Below, one piece after another: positions 16,333 through 24,118 of a DNA stretch of 64,000 bases; the first letter of the stretch is position 1, and the number at the start of each line of letters is the position of its first letter. Position numbers and translations under genes: made by a program. Location: positions 124,001 through 188,000 of the forward strand of contig NZ_LIVV01000007.1 in the NCBI RefSeq assembly GCF_001905825.1, in the 5' to 3' direction. The DNA is from Streptomyces sp. CB02009 (GTDB lineage: Bacteria > Actinomycetota > Actinomycetes > Streptomycetales > Streptomycetaceae). The notes beneath the pieces are model-generated. The model searched no databases. It was not told the DNA's origin and was given only the letters and a program-made list of their open reading frames with translations.

Positions 16333-16426
16333 TCCGGGTTCGCCGGAACGACTGGTTCCTGTGTTGTCCTGCGCATGATCGCGTCAGACTGAATGATCGA
16401 CAAATGCGTTCGTCTCTGGAGGTTCG

Positions 16427-17290
16427 ATGGCAGCTCTGGGTCGAGTAAGGGAAACGTTCTGGGAAGGGTGTACGCCCGAGGGCATCGCGTTTGCCACGGA
16501 GTTCCGTGCGCTGGTGAACGCGATGACGTCCCCCAAGCAGCGTGTCCGCGCACTGCAGTTGGGCATCGCGCCCAGCACCCTGTCCAACTACTGGATCGGC
16601 CGCCGCATCCCCTGGCAGTCGCGCCTTCGTGCCCTCTTCGCGGCGGCACGGAAGTACTCGGCTGGTGACGCGCCGGTGACCCTGGCCGCGCTTGAGAAGC
16701 TGCGTGTGTATGCGCGGCTGAACCGGCTCAGCCGCGACGCCCACGCCGCGTCCGTCATCGGGAGGCTGCCTGACGTGGCTCTCGCGTCCGGCACGGACGC
16801 CCCGGAATCCGGCACCGTTCCGGCAACGGGACCGGCGCAGGACCGGCGGAACGATGGGAACACCGGGCCGCTGGAGACCGGGGAGAACCTGGAGAGCTCA
16901 GAGATGCCGGGGTACTCGTCGCAGGACCCGGGAAACCAGGAGGGACCGGAGGCCGCCGAGACGAGCTCGGAGGTCACCGAGAGTGGCGCGGTGGCTGAAA
17001 CCCTGGGGATCCTGCGGGCGGCGCGGGCATCGGGGAACCTCCGGCAGCTCGTCGGTACGGCCTGGTCGGCCAGTAGGGCCTTCAGTGAGGCCGAATTCTG
17101 CGCTGCCGTCGCCGCGCTCCACACCACCGGCGACGCGGACCTGGCCGAGGCGCTGCTTCTCGCCGACGGACAGCGTGACGCGGACGCCACGATGCGGCTG
17201 GCTCTGGCGCTGATGGGCGCCGATCTCGGAAGCTCCGCCGAGCTCGTCATGCGGGCCAGCCTTCCCGCGGAGGCCAGCCTGGGGCGCTAG
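16427..17290 (+). CDS. Helix-turn-helix regulator divergent from the SNF2 operon
   Basis: 287-residue protein starting at ATG 16427 with GGAGG at 16418-16422. Residues 1-90 contain an HTH of XRE-like type: RALQLGIAPSTLSNYWIGRRIP is the helix-turn-helix with recognition helix STLSNYWIGRR, followed by SRLRALFAAARKYS. Residues 115-190 are acidic, Gly/Pro-rich linker. The C-terminal ~95 residues are helical repeats (GILRAARASGNLRQLVGTAW, AAVAALHTTGDADLAEALLL), perhaps for dimerisation or sensing. It faces the HNH-like gene across the phased CGCAAACA repeats, so it is probably the operon's controller. Confidence 0.7.
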   Translation: MAALGRVRETFWEGCTPEGIAFATEFRALVNAMTSPKQRVRALQLGIAPSTLSNYWIGRRIPWQSRLRALFAAARKYSAGDAPVTLAALEKLRVYARLNRLSRDAHAASVIGRLPDVALASGTDAPESGTVPATGPAQDRRNDGNTGPLETGENLESSEMPGYSSQDPGNQEGPEAAETSSEVTESGAVAETLGILRAARASGNLRQLVGTAWSASRAFSEAEFCAAVAALHTTGDADLAEALLLADGQRDADATMRLALALMGADLGSSAELVMRASLPAEASLGR

Positions 17291-17411
17291 CCGACGGCCC
17301 TCGGGGCATTCCGAAGAACACCAGCACGGGGTGGGACGACGTCGCCGCTCCGGTCTCTGTGGCGCCCGGATCCGGACCGCCTCCTCGCTCACGTTGCACA
17401 GGAGTCCCTTC

Positions 17412-17615
17412 ATGCTGCACATTTCGCTGGCCCTGATCGTCGGGATCGGCTTCGCCGTCTTCGTCGCGGTCGTCGCCGCCGCCGCTGCCTTCGCCCTCTC
17501 CAGGGGGGAGGGGGAGACGATGTTCGTCTCGGTCCGCTGGGGAGCCGGAGCCTTCGCCGGCGCGCTCACCCTCGGCATCCTGATCCTCACTCTGCTCAGG
17601 AGTGTGGCGGGTTAG
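17412..17615 (+). CDS. Small two-helix membrane protein
   Basis: 67-residue hydrophobic protein from ATG 17412 with AGGAG seven bases upstream. Two membrane helices are evident, HISLALIVGIGFAVFVAVVA and FAGALTLGILILTLLRSV, joined by a loop with RGEGETMF. It lies between the HTH regulator and the methyltransferase. No family is recognised. Small membrane proteins in defence islands are sometimes effectors or toxins, but nothing in the sequence shows that here. Confidence 0.6.
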   Translation: MLHISLALIVGIGFAVFVAVVAAAAAFALSRGEGETMFVSVRWGAGAFAGALTLGILILTLLRSVAG

Positions 17616-17804
17616 CCACCGTGGGCGCCGTGCGAGGAGTACGCTCCCGATCCGCCCGAGGCGCGGTCAGACGCCCGTGCCTGATGCCGCACACTTATGT
17701 GGGCGCTGTCTGTTCTCGGGGCTCATTGTCAGTGGGGTCTGTCACCCTCTGTGATGGCTGGTGGCACAAGGCGCCAGCCGGGGTTCGCGTACGAAGGAGG
17801 GTGC

Positions 17805-18995
17805 ATGGCCGGCACTGCATCGGAGTTCACCTCGATCGAGATCTGTGCTGGAGCCGGCGGACAGGCCATCGGCCTGCACCGCGCGGGTTTCCGGCACCTC
17901 GCGCTCGTGGAGATCGACAAGAACGCCAGGGAGACGCTGCGGCGGAACATCGAGACGCGGCCGGACTGGGCGTGGGAGCTGCGGCACTGTGACCTCAGCC
18001 ACTCGGACGTGCAGGATTTCGAGCCCCTCGAAACCATCCGCCGGGATGGGGCGCCGCTCCAGCCGGAGGAGCTGGACCTCCTGGCCGGCGGCGTGCCGTG
18101 CCCTCCGTTCTCGCACGCCGGAAAGCAGCTGGGCAGGGACGACGAGAGGGATCTCTTCCCGCGCATGCTCGATCTCGTGGGAAAGCTCCGCCCCCGGGCG
18201 GTCATGATTGAAAACGTGCGGGGCATTCTGGACCCCAAATTCGAGGACTACCGGGACTACATCAGGGCCAGGCTCGCAGGTGGCTCGTACCGCGAGGTAG
18301 ACGGGACCGAAGTCACCGTAAAGGGGATGAACTACCGGGTCTGTCACTGGGGGCTTCTGGAGGCCAGTAACTTCGGGGTCCCGCAGCTCCGCCCGCGTGC
18401 GATTCTCGTCGCCATCCGGGAGGACGTCCTGAAGGACGTGAAGTACGAGTGGCCCACGCCGACGCACGAGGAGCCGTTCAGCGTCGCGGAGGCGCTGAAG
18501 GAGTCGATGGAGGCGCGGTACGCCGCTCACTACGACGGCGTCCGTGAGCAGCAGGCGCGGGATGCCCTGGAGAGGTGGCACCGGAAGGCGTCGGAGCGAC
18601 ACGCGGAGCTCAGGGCCAAGGGCAGCGCCGGCATCGCCCCCACGCTCGTGGGCGGCTCCAAGAAGCACGGCGGGGCCGACCTCGGTCCGAGCCGGGCCAA
18701 GGCGGCCTGGAAACAGCTGGGTGTGTCGGGCCTCGGGGTCGCCAATGACGCCGAGACCGCCGAGAAGAAGAACTCGGCGGACCGCGACCTCTTTGGCGCG
18801 GACGGCCCGATGCTGACGGTCGAACAGGCCGCGATCATCCAGGGCTTTCCGCACGACTGGATCTTCGACGGGGGCAAGACGGCTCAGTACCGGCAGGTCG
18901 GCAACGCCTTCCCGCCGCCGGTCGCCGAGGCTGTGGGCCGCTCGATCATGGAGGTCCTGAAGGCTGCCCGGGAGAGGGACGCGCAGCAGTCCTGA
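17805..18995 (+). CDS. DNA cytosine-5 methyltransferase of a NaeI-type R-M system
   Basis: 396-residue m5C methyltransferase read from ATG 17805 with AAGGAGG at 17794-17800. Motif I is IEICAGAGGQAIGL (residues 11-24), motif IV GGVPCPPFSHAG with the catalytic Cys99, and motif VI ENVRG (136-140). Motif VIII-like RPRAILVAI follows. After the target-recognition region, motifs IX/X are in RQVGNAFPPPVAEAVGRSI. It is followed tail to tail by vsr and then the NaeI-family nuclease, so it should protect the same site. If the nuclease shares NaeI specificity this would be GCCGGC, but that cannot be read from the sequence. Confidence 0.92.
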   Translation: MAGTASEFTSIEICAGAGGQAIGLHRAGFRHLALVEIDKNARETLRRNIETRPDWAWELRHCDLSHSDVQDFEPLETIRRDGAPLQPEELDLLAGGVPCPPFSHAGKQLGRDDERDLFPRMLDLVGKLRPRAVMIENVRGILDPKFEDYRDYIRARLAGGSYREVDGTEVTVKGMNYRVCHWGLLEASNFGVPQLRPRAILVAIREDVLKDVKYEWPTPTHEEPFSVAEALKESMEARYAAHYDGVREQQARDALERWHRKASERHAELRAKGSAGIAPTLVGGSKKHGGADLGPSRAKAAWKQLGVSGLGVANDAETAEKKNSADRDLFGADGPMLTVEQAAIIQGFPHDWIFDGGKTAQYRQVGNAFPPPVAEAVGRSIMEVLKAARERDAQQS

Positions 18996-19517
18996 TCAAG
19001 CAGAGTCCGTGCCTGTGTCCGTGCCCATTTTCGCCGCGCGGGCACAGGCGCGGCGCTTCTCTACTTCGGCGGCGATCCGGAGGGCGCACTCAGCGGGTGC
19101 CTCGTGCTCCCAGAAGCGGAGGACGGTCCATCCCGCCTCCACCAGCCGCGCGTCCGTGTCCCGGTCGCGGGCCATGTTGCCGGCGACCTTGTCCGACCAG
19201 TAACCGGGGTTCGTTTTGGGCGGCACGTAATGTTCGGGGCATCCGTGCCAATAGCACCCATCGATGAACACTGCGACCCTCACCGGCCGGAAGACGATGT
19301 CTGCCGTCCGCCGCAGGTCGGCCACCGGCCTGGCGGCCACGCGGTAGCGCAGCCCCTGAGCGTGCAGCAGCCTCCGGACCAGTTGCTCCGGCTTCGTGTC
19401 GCGGCTACGGATGGCCTGCATATTGCGCCGGCGGGCGGCAGATGAGGCCCAGGAGCCCGGCGGGAGTTCCGGCTCCCCGGCCGACGGGCGGGTGTCCTTC
19501 TGGCGCGGATTGTCCAT
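18996..19517 (-). CDS. vsr: Very short patch repair endonuclease (Vsr)
   Basis: 173-residue Vsr-type endonuclease that nicks T:G mismatches arising from deamination of 5-methylcytosine. It starts at ATG 19517. Family motifs are RRNMQAIRSRDTKPEQ (substrate-binding N-terminus), ADIVFRPVRVAVFIDGCYWH with the catalytic Asp73 and the His91 that completes the active site, and a Cys/His zinc set around CYWHGCPEH. VLRFWEHE closes the fold. It is convergent to the methyltransferase with no gap: the two stops abut as TGATCA at 18993-18998. Vsr next to a cytosine-5 methyltransferase is the expected arrangement. Confidence 0.92.
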   Translation of the reverse strand: MDNPRQKDTRPSAGEPELPPGSWASSAARRRNMQAIRSRDTKPEQLVRRLLHAQGLRYRVAARPVADLRRTADIVFRPVRVAVFIDGCYWHGCPEHYVPPKTNPGYWSDKVAGNMARDRDTDARLVEAGWTVLRFWEHEAPAECALRIAAEVEKRRACARAAKMGTDTGTDSA

Positions 19518-19531
19518 GGTGCTGGCGGCCC

Positions 19532-20488
19532 CTACAGAGGCGCGGGGACGGTCGGCTGTTCCCCGGGGAGGGGGACAGCGTAGAAGAGCCCATTGATTTC
19601 GGCCCTGGCCCGGCTGCTTTCGGGGCCGACTTGAGTAAGGGCCGTGGAGAGCCACGATCCCTTTCCTGGAACGCCGAGGCCGAGTGCCCGGGCGATCTGA
19701 GGGTGCGGATTCAGGTGCCCGAGGATGGCGATGCCTTCGGAGCGCAGCCTGTTTCTGGCGTCGCGGACCCGCTTGGGGCTGTCGTCCTGCCGGGCGACGG
19801 TGAGAACGGTGTCCCGGTTGATGATGCGTCCCTGAATCCGCCGGAACAGCTCGTCGGTACGTAGCTGTCCGCTTCTTCCCCCGCCAGCTCCGAAGATTGC
19901 TTCCCGGTCGGCTTGGCTGGTGTGGAGAAGGATGTTCTCCGGGAGCTTTGCCCGGTTGGCAATCCAGAGGACGGCGTTCCGCCCCGACGCCGAAAGAGTT
20001 CGCTTGCCGTCCCGGTTCCTGCCGGGGTTCAACACGTCGTCGCGGATGCGCAGGATTCCCGCAGTGAATTCACCTTTCCGGTCGTTGGCGGAGACGAGAA
20101 GGCAGATGTGCCCGTCGGCCTCCGACGGAATGGTCCAGTTCTGTCCGACGGTGAACTTCGAGTCGACCTCATGACTGGCGATCACGTAGTCCATGCTCCG
20201 GCCGCGACCCAGGCCGAAGGCGCTCCTCAGGATGATCTCCACCTTGGTGCCGAGGTAGGTCTTCTCGGTCTTTTCCAGCGTGTCGATGTCGAAGCGGCCG
20301 GTGCGCTGACCGTCCAGCACTTCGTCGAATGCCTGCCGGATCGAGTCTCCTATGACCTCAACCGCCTGTCGCTGCTCCAGCCAGGCGGCCACCTCGGAGA
20401 CAGCGGCGTCAGGTTCTGGGGAGCAACTGGGCCGGCTTCCCATGTTCTGCGCGGCCGCGATGTCGAAAGGAAGGAAGGATTCCTGCAC
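19532..20488 (-). CDS. NaeI-family type IIE restriction endonuclease
   Basis: 318-residue homologue of R.NaeI, a dimeric nuclease that needs two copies of its site. The NaeI catalytic set (Glu70, Asp86, Asp95, Lys97) aligns with Glu84 (VEIILRSAF), Asp100 (SMDYVIAS), Asp109 and Lys111 (EVDSKF), all offset by exactly 14. DGQRTGR at 59-65 and LEKTEKTYLGT match the NaeI stretch that resembles DNA ligase; the residue matching NaeI Leu43 is Val57. The C-terminal half (NRDTVLTVARQDDSPKRVRD) corresponds to the CAP-like effector-DNA domain. GTG 20488 has GGAG nine bases upstream. Vsr follows 14 bp downstream on the same strand. Confidence 0.9.
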   Translation of the reverse strand: MQESFLPFDIAAAQNMGSRPSCSPEPDAAVSEVAAWLEQRQAVEVIGDSIRQAFDEVLDGQRTGRFDIDTLEKTEKTYLGTKVEIILRSAFGLGRGRSMDYVIASHEVDSKFTVGQNWTIPSEADGHICLLVSANDRKGEFTAGILRIRDDVLNPGRNRDGKRTLSASGRNAVLWIANRAKLPENILLHTSQADREAIFGAGGGRSGQLRTDELFRRIQGRIINRDTVLTVARQDDSPKRVRDARNRLRSEGIAILGHLNPHPQIARALGLGVPGKGSWLSTALTQVGPESSRARAEINGLFYAVPLPGEQPTVPAPL

Positions 20489-20534
20489 TGCTGTCAGCTC
20501 CCCGGATGTGTCCCCGCCCGATGTGCGACTCGGA

Positions 20535-20603
20535 TCACTCTGCCCCTTGGCACTCCTCGTACCGTTCTGAGCCGCACCCGCATTCTGCCGGACCGGCCAG
20601 CGG
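20535..20603 (-). pseudogene. Duplicated 3' tail of the SEC-C protein gene
   Basis: Immediately after the SEC-C gene's stop the same frame continues for 22 codons and a second stop, reading CGCGSERYEECQGAE at its end. This matches the true C-terminus CWCGSERTYGECHGAE. The unit is 69 bp, the same as the corresponding end of the functional gene (20604-20672). It is a tandem remnant at the border between the SEC-C gene and the NaeI gene, possibly a scar from insertion of the island. Confidence 0.7.
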
Positions 20604-21599
20604 TCATTCCGCCCCGTGGCACTCCCCGTACGTCCGTTCCGAGCCGCACCAGCATGTGTCCGCCCAGGCCGGCGGCCAAGCCGTCGCCTTGCCTCTGGCT
20701 GCCAGGGTCGTCGCGTACTGGGGCAGCAGGTCCGCGTTCGACGGGCGGGTGGATTCCGAGGCCGCGAAGGCTTCGTACGAGGGGACCGTGGCGCGGACGA
20801 TGCCCAGGTTCGGGGTGCCCGCCTGGGCGAGTTCGCGGAGGGAGGCTTCGATGTCCGTCAGGTGGGCGCGGTACGTGGGGTACTCCGCCTCCAGTTCCGG
20901 GTACGCCGCGAGCAGTTCGTCCAGTTCCGGTTCCGGCCAGTGCAGGACCGCCACCGGGAACGGGCGGGACAGGGCCGTGCGGTAGGTGCCCAGTTCCGAG
21001 CGGAGGCGGTTGATCTCCGCCTGCAGTTCCGCCGGGTCCTCCGAGCCCAGCGACCACAGGCGCTTCGGGTCGTGCAGTTCGTCCAGCGGGACGGCCCCCG
21101 TGTGCAGGCGGTCCGCCTGGGCGTCCCAGTCGTCGTGCTCCAGTGCCAGCATCCGGCGGACGCGGTGCCGGGTCATCAGGAGCGACTGCGTCGCGTGCGG
21201 GAGTTCCGCCGAGGTGACCAGCAGCGCCGCCGCCTCCGTCAGCGTCTGCTCCGCCGCCTCCAGTTCGTCGTGCGCCTCCAGCGTCTCCGCCGCGATCTCC
21301 CACGGCGTCGCGTCGGTGGGCCGTGCGCTCCGGACGCCTTCGATGATCGCGCGGGCCTCCGCCTCGTGGCCGTACTCCCACAGGTTCGCCGCCTTCAGCG
21401 ACCTGATCAGGAGCGGGTTCGCGGGGGTGGCGGAGAGCAGCTCGTCGTACAGGGCCGTCGCTGCCTGGCGGTCGCCCGCCAGTTCCAGGTGTGCCGCGGC
21501 CTGGAGGTAGAGGGGTTCCCGGTCTCCGGGGTACTGCGCTGCCGTGCGCAGCAGGCGCTCGGCTTCGGTGGCGTGGGCGGCAGGCGTGTCGGGGCGCAT
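20604..21599 (-). CDS. TPR-like protein with C-terminal SEC-C zinc motif
   Basis: 331-residue protein. Residues 8-140 are helical tetratrico-like repeats (LLRTAAQYPGDREPLYLQAA, ALYDELLSATPANPLLIRSL, WEYGHEAEARAIIEGV). The C-terminus is a SEC-C motif, CWCGSERTYGECHG, a zinc-binding segment that in SecA contacts SecB or the ribosome; in other proteins its partner is unknown. A coiled region (ELQAEINRLRSELGTYRTAL) lies in the middle. ATG 21599 is preceded by GGAGGG with a short spacer. The gene abuts the R-M module, and its last 23 codons are duplicated downstream. Confidence 0.8.
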   Translation of the reverse strand: MRPDTPAAHATEAERLLRTAAQYPGDREPLYLQAAAHLELAGDRQAATALYDELLSATPANPLLIRSLKAANLWEYGHEAEARAIIEGVRSARPTDATPWEIAAETLEAHDELEAAEQTLTEAAALLVTSAELPHATQSLLMTRHRVRRMLALEHDDWDAQADRLHTGAVPLDELHDPKRLWSLGSEDPAELQAEINRLRSELGTYRTALSRPFPVAVLHWPEPELDELLAAYPELEAEYPTYRAHLTDIEASLRELAQAGTPNLGIVRATVPSYEAFAASESTRPSNADLLPQYATTLAARGKATAWPPAWADTCWCGSERTYGECHGAE

Positions 21600-21653
21600 G
21601 CCCTCCACCGTACTGCTGTACGGGCCTGGAGAGTTGGCGCCCCAGCGCTTATC

Positions 21654-22490
21654 GTGCCCGGCGTGCGGGCCAGGGTGGGGCAGCGGGTGCCGGTCGTCGT
21701 CCAGTCGCGAGGGCGGCGCCGTACCGGTGCGCGCGTGCTGTGGGTGTGTGCCGAGACCGTCGTCACCTGTGGTGTCGTGGTGCTGCTTCTCGTGGTGCAT
21801 CAGCTGTGGTGGACCAACCAGCAGGCCCGTGCCGAGGCCCTTCAGCAGGTGCGGGTCCTCGAGCGGGAGTGGGACATCTCTCCTCCCGGGCCGACCTCGC
21901 CGACCTCGCCGACCGGGCCTGTCGCCGATGCCGGTGCCGGCAGCGGTGCCGATGCCGGCGCCGGTGGTTCCTCGCCCAGCGGCGCCCCCTCGGACGGTGC
22001 CACCCGTCGGCCCGCCCCCGATGCCGCCCCGGGCCGGAGCGATCCGGCGCCCTCCGACGCCTTCGCCGTCCTCCGCATCCCCCGTCTCGGCCTCACCGTC
22101 CCCGTCGCCCAGGGGATCTCCAAGCGGTCCGTCCTCGACAAGGGGTACGTCGGGCACTACCCCGGCACCGCCGCCCCTGGCCGTAGCGGGAACTTCGCTC
22201 TCGCCGGGCATCGCAACACCCACGGCGAGCCCTTCCGGTACATCAACCGGCTCGCCGAGGGCGACGTCATCTCGGTGCGGACCCGGGGGGCCACGTACAC
22301 CTATCGCGTCGACCAGATCCTGCCCCGCACCGCTCCGCGTGACGTGGGGGTCGTGCGGGCCGTGCCCCGGTCGATCGTCAAGCCCTCGTACGGGTACGAC
22401 GCCCCCGGCGCCTATCTCACCCTCACCACCTGCACCCCCGAGTTCAGCAGCGCCTACCGGCTCGTCGTGTGGGCGAAGCTCGTCTCCTGA
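21654..22490 (+). CDS. srtE: Class E sortase
   Basis: Membrane-bound transpeptidase of about 278 residues that joins LAXTG-type surface proteins to peptidoglycan. It has an N-terminal membrane anchor (CAETVVTCGVVVLLLVVHQL), then a disordered Ser/Pro/Ala linker of about 75 residues. The catalytic domain starts at FAVLRIPRLGLTVPVAQG. The active-site His is in ALAGHRNTHGEPF, the Cys in LTLTTCTPEFS and the Arg in SAYRLVVWAKL. TLTTC is the class E form of the TLXTC signature. The exact start is uncertain (GTG 21654 or 21663). Candidate substrates in this window are the LSETG and LAETG proteins at 27097 and 31783. Confidence 0.85.
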   Translation: MPGVRARVGQRVPVVVQSRGRRRTGARVLWVCAETVVTCGVVVLLLVVHQLWWTNQQARAEALQQVRVLEREWDISPPGPTSPTSPTGPVADAGAGSGADAGAGGSSPSGAPSDGATRRPAPDAAPGRSDPAPSDAFAVLRIPRLGLTVPVAQGISKRSVLDKGYVGHYPGTAAPGRSGNFALAGHRNTHGEPFRYINRLAEGDVISVRTRGATYTYRVDQILPRTAPRDVGVVRAVPRSIVKPSYGYDAPGAYLTLTTCTPEFSSAYRLVVWAKLVS

Positions 22491-22509
22491 GGAGGGGCGT
22501 CCTCGCCCT

Positions 22510-22549
22510 GGGGGGAGGGGGGGAAGGGGGGGGGAGGGGGGAGGGGAGG
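22510..22549. repeat. G-tract with G-quadruplex potential
   Basis: Six runs of four to nine G are separated only by single or paired A between two convergent genes (sortase ending 22490 and MFS ending 22550). This satisfies the simple G-quadruplex pattern many times over on the plus strand. It may act in termination or be a replication or sequencing slippage site. Confidence 0.6.
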
Positions 22550-24022
22550 TCACCGGCCCTGTCGTCGTCCCAGCGCCAGCGTGAGTCCCGCGCCCGTCAG
22601 GGCCAGGGCCGCCGCCACCACGACCGCCGTGTCCGGGCCCGCCGTCGCCAGTGCCAGCATCAGGGCCACGCCGGCCGAGGAGCCGATGTAGCGGGCGGTG
22701 TTGTTGGCGCCCGAGCCCATCGCGGCGCGTTCCGGCGGTACGGAGTCGACCGCGAGGCGCGGCAGGGCGGCGTTCAGGAGGCCGCTGCCCGCGCCCGCCA
22801 CCAGGAGGCCGGGGAGGAGACGCGGCCAGGAGCCGGCCGGGCCTTCCAGGCCGCCGAGCAGGGCCAGGACCCCGGCCGCCGACAGGACGAAGCCCAGGGC
22901 CAGCTGGTACGGGGCGGAGAGGCGGGCCGCGAGTCGGCGGGTCTGCAGGGCCACGACGAACGCCGTGCCCGACCAGAGCACGAACAGCCACGCCGCGCCC
23001 AGCGGGGACATCCCGCCACCCGCGCCGCCACCCGGGCCGCCGCCGGTCCCGCCGCCGCCCTGGAGCAGCGCCGGCACCACGCTGAACAGGCCGATCACCG
23101 CCAGGCCCGTGAACAGCGCGCCCAGCGTCGACGCCAGGAACGCCGGCCGCCGGAGCAGTGCCAGATCCACCATGGGCGTACGGCTCCGGTGCTCGACCCG
23201 CACGAACAGTGCCGTCAGGGCGAGGGAGGCGAGCAGCAGGAGGCCCACCTGGGGGCGCAGCCAGCCGTCCCGGCCGAGGGTGAGTGCGGTGAGCAGCGCC
23301 GCCAGGGCGAGGCCCAGGGCGAGCGCGCCCGCGATGTCGGGGCGGTTGCCCGAAGTGCCGGTCTTCTCCGTTGTCCCTTCGGCCGCTCCCTCGGCCGCCC
23401 CGCCGGCCGGCAGCAGCCGCGCTCCCGCCCCCGCGATCACCAGTGCCGACGCGCCCAGGACCTCGTACGCCAGCCGCCAGTCCACCAGGCTCAGCGCGCC
23501 GGCGAGCAGCGGGCCCAGGGCGATGCCGGCGCTGACGGACGCGCCCCAGATACCGGTCGCCCTGATCCGGTCCCGGCCGGCCGGGTACGCCTGGGCCAGC
23601 AGGCCGAGGCTGCCCGCGAGGACCGCCGCGCTCGCCGCGCCCTGGGCGATCCGGGCCGCGGTGAAGGTGGCCGTGGAGCCCGCGAAGGCGCCGGTGGCGG
23701 TGGTGAGGCCGAGGGCGAGGGTGCCGAGGAGGAAGACCCGGCGGCGGCCGTGCGCGTCGGCGAGGCTGCCGGCCACCAGGAGGAGGACGGCGAGGCCGAG
23801 CGGGGTGCCGTTGAGCAGCCAGGCACGGGCAGAGGCCGGGGTGCCGAACGCGGCGGCCATGTCGGGGAGGGTGAGCATCGGGGCCGTGTAGTTCATCAGC
23901 GCGACCGCGGTGGCCGCGGCGGTGACGGCGAGCGTGGCCCCGGGGCGCGGACCGGGGCGGGTGCGGGTGGCCCGGGACGGGGGCGGGGCGGGGGTGCGGG
24001 CGGTGGATGCGGGCTGTGGCAT
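22550..24022 (-). CDS. MFS drug exporter (DHA2/14-TM type)
   Basis: 490-residue major facilitator with about 14 hydrophobic segments, cytoplasmic Pro/Arg-rich N-terminus first. Recognisable elements are the motif A loop GSLADAHGRRRVFLLG, helix-4 ARIAQGAASAAVLAGSLGLL and motif C-like GIALGPLLAG, typical of proton-driven antiporters. A Gly-rich loop (GGGGTGGGPGGGAGGG) interrupts the second half. Late segment RAAMGSGANNTARYIGSSAG matches DHA2 helix 13. It is transcribed away from the HxlR regulator over a gap with two palindromes, the classic exporter/regulator pair. The substrate is unknown. Confidence 0.88.
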   Translation of the reverse strand: MPQPASTARTPAPPPSRATRTRPGPRPGATLAVTAAATAVALMNYTAPMLTLPDMAAAFGTPASARAWLLNGTPLGLAVLLLVAGSLADAHGRRRVFLLGTLALGLTTATGAFAGSTATFTAARIAQGAASAAVLAGSLGLLAQAYPAGRDRIRATGIWGASVSAGIALGPLLAGALSLVDWRLAYEVLGASALVIAGAGARLLPAGGAAEGAAEGTTEKTGTSGNRPDIAGALALGLALAALLTALTLGRDGWLRPQVGLLLLASLALTALFVRVEHRSRTPMVDLALLRRPAFLASTLGALFTGLAVIGLFSVVPALLQGGGGTGGGPGGGAGGGMSPLGAAWLFVLWSGTAFVVALQTRRLAARLSAPYQLALGFVLSAAGVLALLGGLEGPAGSWPRLLPGLLVAGAGSGLLNAALPRLAVDSVPPERAAMGSGANNTARYIGSSAGVALMLALATAGPDTAVVVAAALALTGAGLTLALGRRQGR

Positions 24023-24044
24023 GGCGGGACCTTTCCACCGGTCG

Positions 24045-24055
24045 GTTCGGTGAAC
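24045..24055. promoter_or_regulatory. Operator-like palindrome, MFS side
   Basis: GTTC-GGT-GAAC is a perfect short palindrome 23 bp upstream of the MFS start. It shares the GTTC/GAAC half-sites with the stronger palindrome at 24089-24105. Confidence 0.45.
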
Positions 24056-24088
24056 GAACTCTGGGTAGGACGGTCAACGTACCAGGAA

Positions 24089-24105
24089 GGTTCATTCATT
24101 GAACC
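24089..24105. promoter_or_regulatory. Probable HxlR operator
   Basis: GGTTCA-TTCAT-TGAACC is a perfect 6-bp inverted repeat with a 5-bp spacer, 14 bp upstream of the HxlR start, in the 96-bp divergent gap. It is the best candidate autoregulatory and exporter-repressing site. Confidence 0.6.
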
Positions 24106-24118
24106 CGTATTGAGTACG

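Noticed and set aside
12133..20488. DISARM or BREX system
   Set aside because: There is a SNF2 helicase and an m5C methyltransferase, but no DUF1998 protein, PLD nuclease, DrmA/DrmB-like helicase, PglX or PglZ. The methyltransferase belongs with the NaeI-family nuclease.
20604..24095. A 1163-codon open frame on the minus strand covering SEC-C, sortase and MFS DNA
   Set aside because: Only its last 331 codons are a real protein (SEC-C/TPR). The rest is Arg/Pro/Gly-rich frame noise opposite or out of phase with the MFS and sortase genes.
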